From: Blastomonas sp. CACIA14H2
Lineage (GTDB): Bacteria > Pseudomonadota > Alphaproteobacteria > Sphingomonadales > Sphingomonadaceae
Assembly: GCA_000503195.1 (NCBI GenBank)
Contig: AYSC01000041.1
Location: 1-37,799, forward strand
DNA length: 37,799 nt
Direction of reading: 5' to 3'
Both the position numbers and the translations under genes were made by a program. Positions 1-8,900 of this stretch are shown piece after piece (the first letter of the stretch is position 1; each line of letters opens with the position of its first letter). Below the pieces are notes generated by a model. That model saw nothing but the letters and a program-made list of their open reading frames with translations. It ran no database searches and was not told the DNA's origin.

Positions 1-159
1 AAGGCACAGAAGCCCGCCGGCGCGGACCCCAAGGCCTATCTGGTCGATCACAGCCGCCAGGCGTATCTGATGGGCAAGCAGGGCGAGCCGATCGCGCTGC
101 TCCCCTATGACGAGGACCCGCAAGCCATCGCCGCCGAAATCGACAAATGGACGCGCTGA
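1..159 (+). CDS. SCO1/SenC family copper chaperone, C-terminal fragment
   Basis: The first 52 codons of the window are open without a start and end at TGA 157-159, so this is the tail of a gene that begins upstream. The residues (AYLVDHSRQAYLMG, then LLPYDEDPQ and a final helix ending DKWTR) match the C-terminus of SCO/SenC proteins, thioredoxin-fold periplasmic copper chaperones for cytochrome c oxidase assembly. The VDHS segment resembles the part of the fold that carries the conserved metal-binding His. The CxxxC motif lies outside the window. The stop overlaps the start of the next gene, which suggests co-transcription. Confidence 0.75.
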   Translation, partial: KAQKPAGADPKAYLVDHSRQAYLMGKQGEPIALLPYDEDPQAIAAEIDKWTR

Positions 160-617
160 TGGCGGCGGGCCGCCATCGACCTGAAGAGAGCCCCCCGTTC
201 TGGGAACAGCCGCTGGCGAGCCTCGACCGCGCGCAATGGGAGGCGCTGTGCGACGGCTGCGGCAAATGCTGCCTGCATAAGGTCGAGGATGAGGACACGG
301 GGCACATCTACCCCACCAATGTCGCCTGCCGCCTGCTCGACACGCGCACCGCGCGCTGTTCCGACTACCGTCATCGCCGCGCGCTGGTGCCCGATTGCCT
401 GCGGCTGACCCAGGGCAATGTAGCCTCGATCGCCTGGCTGCCCTCGACCTGCGCCTATCGGCTGCGCGCCGATGGGCTGCCGCTGCCCGACTGGCACCAT
501 CTGCGCACCGGAAGCCTGGCAGAGATGCACGCGGGCGGTCATTCGGTGATCGGCCGGGTGATTTCCGAGGTGCATGCAGGTCCCATCGAGAACCATATCA
601 TCGAGGAAGAACTGTGA
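147..617 (+). CDS. YcgN/YkgJ-like cysteine cluster protein (UPF0260 type)
   Basis: A 156-aa protein with a CxxCxxCC cluster (C35, C38, C41, C42) and further cysteines at about C61, C71 and C84. This is the pattern of the UPF0260/YcgN branch of the YkgJ family, thought to bind zinc or an iron-sulfur cluster; its biological role is unknown. The FWEQPL segment near the N-terminus is typical of YcgN. Two in-frame ATGs are possible, 147 and 159. The latter forms a TGATG overlap with the upstream stop and is equally plausible (152 aa). Cytosolic, with no signal peptide. Family assignment is firm; start is uncertain. Confidence 0.85.
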   Translation: MDALMAAGRHRPEESPPFWEQPLASLDRAQWEALCDGCGKCCLHKVEDEDTGHIYPTNVACRLLDTRTARCSDYRHRRALVPDCLRLTQGNVASIAWLPSTCAYRLRADGLPLPDWHHLRTGSLAEMHAGGHSVIGRVISEVHAGPIENHIIEEEL

Positions 618-628
618 GGCGGCCAATC

Positions 629-720
629 GCCCTCACGCTTCCCACGCCTTGCGGCGCGGTCACCTTCCCTCTCCCGGCGGGAGTGGGAGGGGGGCGCGCA
701 GCACCGGAAGGGTGAGGGCG
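629..720. repeat. intergenic palindromic repeat element
   Basis: An imperfect inverted repeat fills the gap between the two flanking genes. Outer arms are CCCTCACGCTTCC (about 630-642) and GGAAGGGTGAGGG (about 706-718). A nested hairpin is formed by CCCTCTCCCG and the matching GGGAGTGGGAGGG at about 667-692. The style resembles the other CCCTC-rich elements at 12892, 33876 and 37591. Its right end lies only 8 nt before the next start codon, so it supplies that gene's ribosome-binding region. Confidence 0.65.
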
Positions 721-728
721 AGCGGCCG

Positions 729-1472
729 ATGCCGATAGCGCGCCTGCTCCTGCGCAAACCCGCCGCGCCGGAAGCGCCGCAGCGGCTGACGATCAACGGC
801 CGCGATTATGCGCTGGTCGTGCGCCGCCATCCGCGCGCGCGCGCAATCCGGCTGCGCACCGATCCGGCCAGGGGCGCGCTGTTGCTCACGCTTCCGCGCC
901 ATGCCCGGCTGGGCGAGGGCATCGCCTTTGCCCGCACCCAGGCCGATTGGATCGAGGCGAGCTTCGCGCGCGCCGGCACCGCGACGCCGATCGAACCGGG
1001 CGCGGTCCTTCCCTTTCGGGGGACACCGCACCGGATCGACTGGGAGGCCGCGCATGGCCGCACGGTGGTCGCCGCCGATGGCGTCATCCGGCTGGGCGGC
1101 GGGCGCGATTCGGTCGAACCGCGCCTGACGCGGTGGCTCAAGGCCGAGGCAAGAAGGCACTGCGCCGCCGACCTTGCCGATTACTGCGCCCGCGCGGGCA
1201 TCGCGACACCGTCGCTCGCCCTGAGCAGCGCCGCGCGCCGCTGGGGCAGCTGTTCGGCAAACGGCACGATCCGCATCAACTGGCGGCTGATCCTCGCGCC
1301 CGACACGGTCCGCCGCTCGGTCGTCGCGCACGAGGTCGCGCACTTGCGCCACATGAACCACAGCCCCGATTTCTACGCCTGGCTCGATCACCTATACGAA
1401 GGCGACCGCAAGGCCGCCGACCGCTGGCTGAAAGCGCACGGCCGCGGGCTGTATCTGGTGGGCGGGGGTTGA
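729..1472 (+). CDS. YgjP-like (DUF45, WLM-type) zinc metalloprotease domain protein
   Basis: A 247-aa protein with the RRWGSCS motif (about 170-176) followed by HEVAHLRHMNHSPDF (201-215). The HExxH pair H201/H205 with E202 and a downstream H211 form the gluzincin-like metal site of the YgjP/DUF45 family (SprT/WLM-like). Length and the WGSC...HExxH order are typical. The substrate is unknown. The start ATG follows a palindromic repeat that replaces normal spacer DNA; GGAAGGGTGAGG in the repeat could act as a distant Shine-Dalgarno. It probably follows the SCO and YcgN genes in one transcript. Confidence 0.85.
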   Translation: MPIARLLLRKPAAPEAPQRLTINGRDYALVVRRHPRARAIRLRTDPARGALLLTLPRHARLGEGIAFARTQADWIEASFARAGTATPIEPGAVLPFRGTPHRIDWEAAHGRTVVAADGVIRLGGGRDSVEPRLTRWLKAEARRHCAADLADYCARAGIATPSLALSSAARRWGSCSANGTIRINWRLILAPDTVRRSVVAHEVAHLRHMNHSPDFYAWLDHLYEGDRKAADRWLKAHGRGLYLVGGG

Positions 1473-1504
1473 GGCTGCGATTTTCAGCAAACTTCGGTGC
1501 GCAG

Positions 1505-1585
1505 GTCCCTCGACTTCGCTCGGGAACTCGGACCGTTGACGGGGCGCGTTACCCCTTCCGTTTGTCCCGAGCGAAGTCGAGGGAC
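1505..1585. repeat. inverted repeat, 21-bp perfect arms
   Basis: GTCCCTCGACTTCGCTCGGGA at 1505-1525 is exactly reverse-complementary to 1565-1585, with a 39-bp centre. It lies between the metalloprotease (+) and the convergent parE (-). The arm sequence is a common sphingomonad intergenic repeat type. It may act as a bidirectional terminator or as a mobile palindromic element; there is no T-run. Confidence 0.8.
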
Positions 1586-1601
1586 GCCATGCGCGCAACC
1601 G

Positions 1602-1889
1602 CTACAAATTCCGTCCCACATCCTGCGCACTGTGCAGAACCCGAACGACCACGATCCTCTCTGCCTCACTGCGGAAATAGACCATGCGCGATGCCACCCT
1701 GCATTTCAGCAATCCGGGACGGACATCGACCGGCCTGCCCGACCTGTCGCCCCGCGCCAATGCCTCGCACAGATCGCGGATGTCATCGGTATAGCGATCC
1801 GCCTGATCTTCGCCCCAGCGATCCGCGCTATAGTCCCAAATGGCTTCAATATCGGCTTCCGCAGCAGGCAGGAAGACGAGCGATCTCAC
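1602..1889 (-). CDS. parE: ParE-family toxin
   Basis: A 95-aa RelE/ParE-superfamily protein. It has the typical opening ([23 protein letters not shown]), the [12 protein letters not shown] helix, the [23 protein letters not shown] beta-sheet core and the terminal VRVLHSAQD motif. ParE toxins usually poison DNA gyrase. The ATG overlaps the last codon of the upstream antitoxin gene (parD stop at 1886-1888), a standard translationally coupled antitoxin-toxin layout. It appears intact. It lies tail-to-tail with the metalloprotease gene across an inverted repeat. Confidence 0.9.
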   Translation of the reverse strand: MRSLVFLPAAEADIEAIWDYSADRWGEDQADRYTDDIRDLCEALARGDRSGRPVDVRPGLLKCRVASRMVYFRSEAERIVVVRVLHSAQDVGRNL

Positions 1890-2134
1890 CGCGCGGCGCG
1901 CTCCGCCCGCTTGCGTGCCTTGAGAGCCTCGAAGTCGATCGGGCGCGGTTCGCCGGATTGCTCTCCCTCAATCAGCGCCTCCTGTAGAGCGCGCACCTTG
2001 GTCTCATGTTCTTCAAGCAATCGCAAACCGGCGCGGACCACATCGCTGGCAGAGCCATAGCGACCGGTCCGAACCTGCTCGGCGATGAAGCCGGAGAAGT
2101 GATCTCCGATCGTGACAGATGTGTTTCGCGCCAT
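1886..2134 (-). CDS. parD: ParD-family antitoxin
   Basis: An 82-aa ribbon-helix-helix antitoxin: [20 protein letters not shown] at the N-terminus (DNA-binding strand and helix), then [17 protein letters not shown] and an Arg/Lys-rich tail that would wrap ParE. I chose ATG 2134 because [10 protein letters not shown] is the canonical ParD start and GGGGA precedes it by 7 nt. A longer frame begins further upstream but has no family support. It probably represses its own promoter together with ParE. It lies 59 bp downstream of mcr on the same strand. Confidence 0.88.
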   Translation of the reverse strand: MARNTSVTIGDHFSGFIAEQVRTGRYGSASDVVRAGLRLLEEHETKVRALQEALIEGEQSGEPRPIDFEALKARKRAERAAR

Positions 2135-2193
2135 GGTGCATCCCCAGTGGTGACCGACACCGCCAAGATATACCAAAAAGTATTACACCACAA
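2135..2193 (-). promoter_or_regulatory. AT-rich probable parDE promoter/operator
   Basis: The 59 bp between mcr and parD hold a strikingly AT-rich patch in otherwise GC-rich DNA. On the minus strand it contains TAATAC, a T-run and TATATC. ATAC and GTAT form a short dyad around the T-run (about 2168-2184), as expected for a ribbon-helix-helix operator. No terminator is visible after mcr, so read-through into parDE is possible. Assignment is by position and composition only. Confidence 0.4.
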
Positions 2194-5100
2194 TCACACC
2201 GTCATCGACGTGCCCCGGTAGATCCGTGCCCTGTACCGCGAATCCTGCGCGTCGGGCAGCGGCGCGCCGACCAGCAGGACCGCGCGAGCGAAGCGCTTGA
2301 GCTCTTCCTGATGCTCCACCGCGTTGCGCGGTTCTTCGGAGCGGACGCGGCGGGTGAGGTTGATCTGGTTGGTCGGCACATCGTGCACCAGCCGCTCGTT
2401 CTCCACCGCCAAGGTCGCGGTGAAGGCGTGCAGCGTCGTCTTGACGAAATTGGCGAGCGCGAACGCCGGGCCGCTCTGGCCGAAGGGCACATCGGGCGAG
2501 ACCAGCACCAACTGGCAGCCGTCATAGAGCGAGGCCTTGCGCGAGACGCGGAAATGCTGGGTGAGGTTCTCCTCGCACAGCGTGCGGAATTCCTCGGGCT
2601 CGAGCATCGCACCATCCTCGAACAGCCGGTCGGGCAGGCCCGCCATCGGCGTCGAGACGACCGTGGTGGGGCGGCCGAAATCGGTCAGCGCCTGATCCAT
2701 CGCGCTTTCGACATCCGCGCCGCACAAGCGCACGGTGACCCTTTCGGCAATCTCGGGATCGAGCAGCGCCAGCACGCTCGCCCCGCCAGCCTCGCTGCGG
2801 GTGAGCAGCACCAGCCGCGCCACGCCCAGCCCGCCGATCAGATGGTTGGCGGTCTCCGCGATATAATCGGCCAGATGCTCGCCGATCACCCACACGGTCT
2901 TGCCCTTCATCTGTTCGAGCCGCTCCTGCTTGGGGCTGCCGAACATCTCGCGCTCGGTGTACGAGCGTTCGACGCTGAGCCCGCCCGAGGGCATGAAGGT
3001 TTCACCGCTCACCGCGCGATCGGCGAGGTAGAAGACGGTCGCCTGCGCGACCTCGCTCTCCTTGGGCATTGCGCCCAGGTGCAGCTGCGACAGCACGCCG
3101 CGCCCGACCTTGTCCGCCTCCTTGCCGATGCGTTCCTGCGGCAGGTACGGCATGTCGTCGGGCGGCAATGCCAGCAGCCAGCCGGTACGGCCTTCGGCGC
3201 TCGCGCTGCGCTGCTGCCATTCCTCATGCGCCAGCAGATAGCCCGCCGAGGCAAGCCGCATCAGCAGGCGGCCCGCGATATCGGGGGTGAGCAGATAGCG
3301 GTCCCAGGTACAGATGCCGTCGCCCTCGCGCGCGAGTTCGAGGCAGAGCAGCCGCAGCGGATCGGGGGTCGAGCGGTCGTGGCTGAGATAGCCGGTATCG
3401 TTGCGCGCGAGCCGGCCGAGCACATGCGTCACCTCCGCCCCCTCGCGGATCGATTCAATCACCGCGGCATAGATGGCGTTCAATCGCTTGTTCTCGAGGA
3501 TCAGGCGGGCGCGGCGCAGGAACAGGCCGGGCTTGCCGCCGGTGCCCGAAAGCCGGTCCCCATCGACCGGGCCGGGCGCGATCGCGTTGACCTGGATCTC
3601 GGGGCCGAGGAAGCGCGAGAAGCTTTCCACCATCGCGCGCTGCCCGGCCTTGGACACCGCGTAATCGGCGCGGTTGGGATAGGCGACGGCGAGGAATTTC
3701 TCGCCGCCGAAATAGCTCGACACGTTGAGGATATAGCCCGAACCCTGCCGCTTCATGATCGGCACGACATAATGCATCAGCAGATAGTTGCTGATCAGGT
3801 TGGCATCGAGCGTCCAGCGCCACATGTCGAGGCTCATGTCGATGACCATGTCCTCGGCTCCGGCAACGCCGGCATTGTTGATGAGATAATCGATCCGCCC
3901 GAACTCGGCCATGGTGGCATCGGCGGCGCGGCGCAGCGAATCGAAATCGCTAACATCGACATCGGCCATGATCTTCACCCGGCGCTCGACGCCCGAAAAG
4001 CCGACATCCTGCAACTCGCCGACGATGCGCTCGCGCGCGGCCTCGAGTTCGCTGGCGCGGCGCGCGACCATCATCACCTTGGCCCCGGCGAGCGCGAGCA
4101 GCCGCGCGACCTGGCCGCCGATCCCCGCCGATCCGCCGGTGATCATCGCCACCTTGCCCAGATGCAAGCCTGTGATGTTCTCGGCAAAGCCCAGCATCGC
4201 CCGGCGCGCGCCCGTCTCCTCGCCGATATTGGCAGGGAGATAGAGCGAGGTTTCGGTGATCTTCTGTTCCTTGAAGACGATGCGCGTCGCGTGCCCTGCG
4301 GCAAAGCGCGTGTTCTCGTCCTCCTCGTTGGTGTAGCGCACGATCTGGTTGCCCCAGGCGGCGCGCTTCTGGCGCCCTTGCGCGAAATCGACGCGCGATT
4401 CGTCGCGCCAGATGGTGATCAGTTGCGCGATCGCGGCGGCGAGGATGCGGCCCGCCTTGTTGCCCTTGCCGTCGCTGGGACCCGACATGAACACGAAGCG
4501 CGGGTCCTGCATCAGGTCGGAACAGGTCTTCCAGTAGCGGCGCAATGTGCGCGCGACCGCAATCGCACCGGTCAGTTCGATATCGATCAGCGCATCGACC
4601 TCGGCATCGCTGGCCTCGACCAGGCTGTCGCCGAAATGCCCCGCCGGTTTCACGGGCAGCACGATCGCGCTGTGGATCGCGCCATGCGCGTCCGAATAGG
4701 CGCGGATCGCCGCCTCCATGCCGTCGGGCTCGGCGCGGTTGAAGCGCATGATGGTGAGGCCCTCTTCGGCCCCTTGCGCCTTCACCCGCGCCTCGGCCTG
4801 CGCGACATCGACCTGGCGCGTCATGCCGAGCAGCACGCGCGCACCGCACGCCGCCTGGATCTTGGCCATGTCGAGCGCGTCTTCCCAGGCTTCGCCCGCC
4901 GCGATCAGCACGGTGAGCCCCGCGCCGTCGAGCGAGCGCATCGACGGGCGCGTCATATAGGTCGAGCGCGAATCCTTGCGCACCTGCATGCCGTGCGTCA
5001 CGTCGATCTCGTTGCCGTTGAGCGCGGCGGATTCATCGCTGGCGAGGAACAGGCAGGCATCGGCAATGTCGCCCGGCACCGGCAAGGTCTTGCGCTTCGG

Positions 5101-5883
5101 CGCGTCGCCGATCGCGCGTTCGAGCGTCATGCGGCCCATGAAATGGTTCGCGGTGCTGTTTTCCGGCTCGCCCTGCAGCGCGTCCATCGCGGCGAAGACG
5201 GTGCGGATGCGCTCGCTCTCGATCGGACCGGGAAAGACGGTGTTGACGCGGATGCCGGACGCGCCGAGCTCCTTGGCCAGTTCCTGGCTCAGCGCATTGA
5301 GCGCCGCCTTGGGCACGACATAGGCGGTGCGGCCATAATAGCGGGTGTGCGAGAAGATGGTGGAGATGTTCACCACCGACGCGCCCACCGGCATGATCGG
5401 CGCGGCGGCGCGCGTCAGGTTCCAGCTGACACCGAGCAGGTTGCGCATCGCATCGGCGACGGTCTCGCTATCGCCATTGGCCTCCATCTCGGCGCGGGTG
5501 AGCGGCACGTTCTCGAGCGTCTGGCGCGGCCCGGCCGAACCTGCATTGTTGACCAGCACGTCGATCCGCCCCAGCGCCGCCCTGACCTGATCGATCCCGG
5601 CGCGCACCGAATCGGGATCGGCGCCATCGAGGATCACGGTGAAGACGCGCGCCTCCTCCACCCCGGTCTCGTCGAGCAGCGCCTGTTTCGCCGCCGCCAG
5701 CCGCTCCTTGGTGCGTCCGGTCATCACCAGTGTCGCGCCCTCGGCGATGAAGCGGCGGATGATCGCGCCGCCCAGATTGCCCGCAGCCCCCGTGACCAGC
5801 GCCACCTTGCCCGCGAGCCGCCCGGTCGCCGCCTTGCCGCCCGCCGGGTCCACCTTGGCCCCCTTGCCCTTGCCTGCCGTCAT
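2194..5883 (-). CDS. mcr: Bifunctional malonyl-CoA reductase (malonate semialdehyde- and 3-hydroxypropionate-forming)
   Basis: A 1229-aa protein built of two SDR-type halves, colinear to the last residues (GRIYRGTSMTV) with Chloroflexus malonyl-CoA reductase (about 1220 aa). The N-terminal half has TGAAGNLG (31-38), NNAG (112-115) and Y188-x3-K192 (YVVPK). The C-terminal half has TGGSAGIG (about 582-589), NNAG and Y741-x3-K745 (YAVSK). In Chloroflexus the C-terminal half reduces malonyl-CoA to malonate semialdehyde with NADPH, and the N-terminal half reduces that to 3-hydroxypropionate. Each half also carries a degenerate second SDR-like region. Start ATG 5883 is preceded by AGGAGA at good spacing; TTG 5901 is less likely. 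It lies 45 bp after pcs. Cytosolic, apparently intact. Confidence 0.95.
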   Translation of the reverse strand: MTAGKGKGAKVDPAGGKAATGRLAGKVALVTGAAGNLGGAIIRRFIAEGATLVMTGRTKERLAAAKQALLDETGVEEARVFTVILDGADPDSVRAGIDQVRAALGRIDVLVNNAGSAGPRQTLENVPLTRAEMEANGDSETVADAMRNLLGVSWNLTRAAAPIMPVGASVVNISTIFSHTRYYGRTAYVVPKAALNALSQELAKELGASGIRVNTVFPGPIESERIRTVFAAMDALQGEPENSTANHFMGRMTLERAIGDAPKRKTLPVPGDIADACLFLASDESAALNGNEIDVTHGMQVRKDSRSTYMTRPSMRSLDGAGLTVLIAAGEAWEDALDMAKIQAACGARVLLGMTRQVDVAQAEARVKAQGAEEGLTIMRFNRAEPDGMEAAIRAYSDAHGAIHSAIVLPVKPAGHFGDSLVEASDAEVDALIDIELTGAIAVARTLRRYWKTCSDLMQDPRFVFMSGPSDGKGNKAGRILAAAIAQLITIWRDESRVDFAQGRQKRAAWGNQIVRYTNEEDENTRFAAGHATRIVFKEQKITETSLYLPANIGEETGARRAMLGFAENITGLHLGKVAMITGGSAGIGGQVARLLALAGAKVMMVARRASELEAARERIVGELQDVGFSGVERRVKIMADVDVSDFDSLRRAADATMAEFGRIDYLINNAGVAGAEDMVIDMSLDMWRWTLDANLISNYLLMHYVVPIMKRQGSGYILNVSSYFGGEKFLAVAYPNRADYAVSKAGQRAMVESFSRFLGPEIQVNAIAPGPVDGDRLSGTGGKPGLFLRRARLILENKRLNAIYAAVIESIREGAEVTHVLGRLARNDTGYLSHDRSTPDPLRLLCLELAREGDGICTWDRYLLTPDIAGRLLMRLASAGYLLAHEEWQQRSASAEGRTGWLLALPPDDMPYLPQERIGKEADKVGRGVLSQLHLGAMPKESEVAQATVFYLADRAVSGETFMPSGGLSVERSYTEREMFGSPKQERLEQMKGKTVWVIGEHLADYIAETANHLIGGLGVARLVLLTRSEAGGASVLALLDPEIAERVTVRLCGADVESAMDQALTDFGRPTTVVSTPMAGLPDRLFEDGAMLEPEEFRTLCEENLTQHFRVSRKASLYDGCQLVLVSPDVPFGQSGPAFALANFVKTTLHAFTATLAVENERLVHDVPTNQINLTRRVRSEEPRNAVEHQEELKRFARAVLLVGAPLPDAQDSRYRARIYRGTSMTV

Positions 5884-5928
5884 CTCATGTCTCTCCTGCA
5901 ACGCCGGACCAGGGCGATCGTGGTGCGG

Positions 5929-8900
5929 TCAATCCCTGGGGAGGGTGGAAGTGCTGGCCCAATATTCGAGCAGCTCGTCGCGGCTGCGCAGGCCCATCGC
6001 GGGCAGGGCGTGGTTGACGACATAGGTCGCGCCGGTGTGCCGGTTGTCCCACATCGCCTGATGCGCCTCCGGCAAGCCGTCCCATTCGACGACCAGAGGC
6101 TCGGTGACGCTCAGCAGACCGCCCGCGATCATATTGTTCATCACCGTCACCTCGTGCGCGTTGCACAGGTGCGTGCCGAAGATGTTGGCGCTGGGCATGA
6201 TGATGCGGCGCTGCCGGGTCCAGACCTGCGGCGCGTAGAAGGTGTAGCGGCGACCCGCCATCTCCTCGGCATAGACCACGCGGCCGCCGAACGGCCTGAC
6301 CAGCGAGGTCGAGACGCCGAGCGAATCCTGGCCCGCGCGCTCGATCACCAGATCGGGCACCCCGCGCGGATTGCCGGGCGATCCCAGGATCTTGCCGACC
6401 GCGGTTCCGAAGGGCTTCATCGTGTGCTGCTGATAGCGGCGCACGCCTTCCTTGAACCGCTCGATATCGGCGCGGGCATCGGGCAGGCGCGGCAGGCTGT
6501 CGGGCCAGATGAACTCGGCATCGCGGCGCTTCAGCCCTTCCAGGCTGATGATGCCCTCGACCGATTCCTCAAGCCCCAGCGATTGCAGGAACTCGCGCTG
6601 CCCGTCGGTGGTGGTGACGATCACCGTGCGCGCCTTGTACAGCCGCGCCGCCTCGATCATCTCGAGCCCCAGCGGATCGGCCAAATCGCGGCTGCCCGGG
6701 CCGTAATAGAGCAGCACCGATTCCCCGCCACGCAGCTGCGCGCGCGCCAGCATGTCCGAGGGCGCGGCGCTGCCAGGCTTGCCCATGAAGCTGAAATGAT
6801 AGCCCGAGGACGCACCGTAAAAGGCAAGCGTGCCATTCTCCTCGAGCAGCTGGAAGCTGCGCGGAAAGGCGCTTTCGCCGGCATGGCTGACGACGAAATC
6901 GGCGAGCCTGCCGCCGTTCATCCGGCGATATTCCTCGAGAATGCCCGCGCCGTCAGCCTCCCAGGCTTTCGCCGCTTCGGGATCGTCGGGCACCGGGGTA
7001 AAGGCGGCGGCAAAGCGCGGGTCCTTGCGATTGAGCGCGCCGACCGCGCCCTGCTCGCGCACGAAGGCGGCGCGGTCCTCGCTCGAGACCAGCCCGGTCG
7101 CCTTGAGGCCCGACTTGACGCTCGATTTGAGCGCATCAAGCCCGGTGCCGGTGGCCGATCCCTCGACGAAGATCGTCTTGCCCGGCACGATCTGCAGCGT
7201 CGTGAACAGGCAGCGCGTGATCGTGCCGAGGTTGAGCACATAGCTGCCTGCCTGTTCGAGCGTGAGGTCGGGCGGCACGCGGTGCAGCTGCGGTCCTTGC
7301 ACGTTCAAGAACTGGGCATGGCTGCCGGTCTTGGTCTCGTATCCCTGGATCGCGAAGCCCGCGAACATCGGGTCGTCGCCCGCTTGCGGTGACAACAGGT
7401 CCGAAGTGCCCGAATAGACCACCACCATGTCGCCCACGCGCAACCGTCCTTCGGCCTTCACCTCGCTGCCCAATGAGGCGACCAGCGCCAGCCCCCCGGA
7501 ACCGGTGATCTGGACGTCCTCGTCATGCGCGTCGAAGGGGGAGACGGGAATGCCGGTGAGCGCCCAGATATCGTTGAAATTGACCTCGCTGGTCAGCATG
7601 TACACCAGAGCCTCGTTGGGCTCGGGCGCGACCACGGGGACGATATGCTCGCGCTCGTGGGATGCGGGCGGGCCGAAGCGCGGCGCGCCGGTATCGGGGT
7701 CGCGGCTGATGCCGAAGGCGAGCTGCTTGGCCGGGATCGCGGTCACCCCGGGATAGAAGGGCGCGCCGACCGGGAGCAGCTGGCCGTTCGCGATCATCGC
7801 TTGCTTGTTCGCCTCGTGCTCCGCATCGATCCACACGCCATTGCGCCGGACGGGCAGCGGCGGCGACTGCTTGTCCATGAACTGGCGGATGCCGGTCTTG
7901 CCACCTTGGGGATCGATGATCGCTTCGGCGAAATGCTCGCCCTCGCGCTTGAGACCTGCGGCCATGCCCTCGGTCCAGCCGGTGCGCACCGCGTCGAGCG
8001 CGCGCCTGCCCGCTTCGCCGCGACCGGCCCAGTCGAGCTGCCTGAGGATGCGCTGGAGAAACGCGTCCTCGAGCACCGCGTCGAGATCGATATTCGCGGC
8101 ATGGGCCCAGCGCTTGGTCATCGCCTTGCGATCGGCAAAGGCCTTGCCCAGCGTGCTTTCCGCCCCGTGCCGCGCATAATCGCGCACCATCGCGTGCGCC
8201 ATGCTCAGCACATCGTCGCTGCCATCGGCGATCTGCTCGATCGCGCCCAGCTCGAGCGCTTCCTGCGCGCCGATCGCGCGGCCGCCCAGGATCAGGTCGA
8301 GCGCATCGCGCAGGCCTTCGCTCGCGCGGCGTTCGGCGAGCAGGCGCGGCAGCCGCTGCGTCCCGCCATAGCCGGGCAGCAGCCTGAGGTTGATCTCGGG
8401 CTGGCCGAAGCGTGCCACGGGCTCTGCGATGCGGTAATGGCAGGCGAGCGCGAACTCCATCCCGCCGCCCAGCGCCACGCCCTGGATCGCGGCGATGCAC
8501 GGCTTGCCCATATTCTCGATCTTCGCAAAGGCGAGCTGCGCGTTGTTGGGCAGCACGCCCGCTTCCTCGACGCTGTTCACCTCTTCGAGCATCTGGCGGA
8601 TATCCGCGCCCGCGACGAACGAGGCCGTGCCCTGGCCTGTAAACACCACCGCGATGACATCGTCCTTGCGCGCGAGATGCTCGACCACGATCACCAGCTC
8701 GTCGATCGCGCGTTCGTTGAGCGCATTGACCGGGGGGTTGGTGACGGTGACCGTCGCGACGCGCCGTCCGTCGCCCAGATCGTTGTACTGGATCAGGAAA
8801 TAACGATAGCGCTCGAACAGCGCCTGGTCCTCGGCGAGCTGCTGCTTGCGCTGCCAGGCGGCGACGGCGGCCTTGAGCGCATCGATGCTCTCGGGATTGC

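Noticed and set aside
2119-7392. Very long plus-strand open frame (over 1700 codons) opposite mcr and pcs
   Set aside because: It mirrors two genes with clear enzyme motifs on the other strand. Its translation is rich in Arg, His, Gln and Ala with no recognisable domain, as expected of antisense frames in GC-rich DNA.
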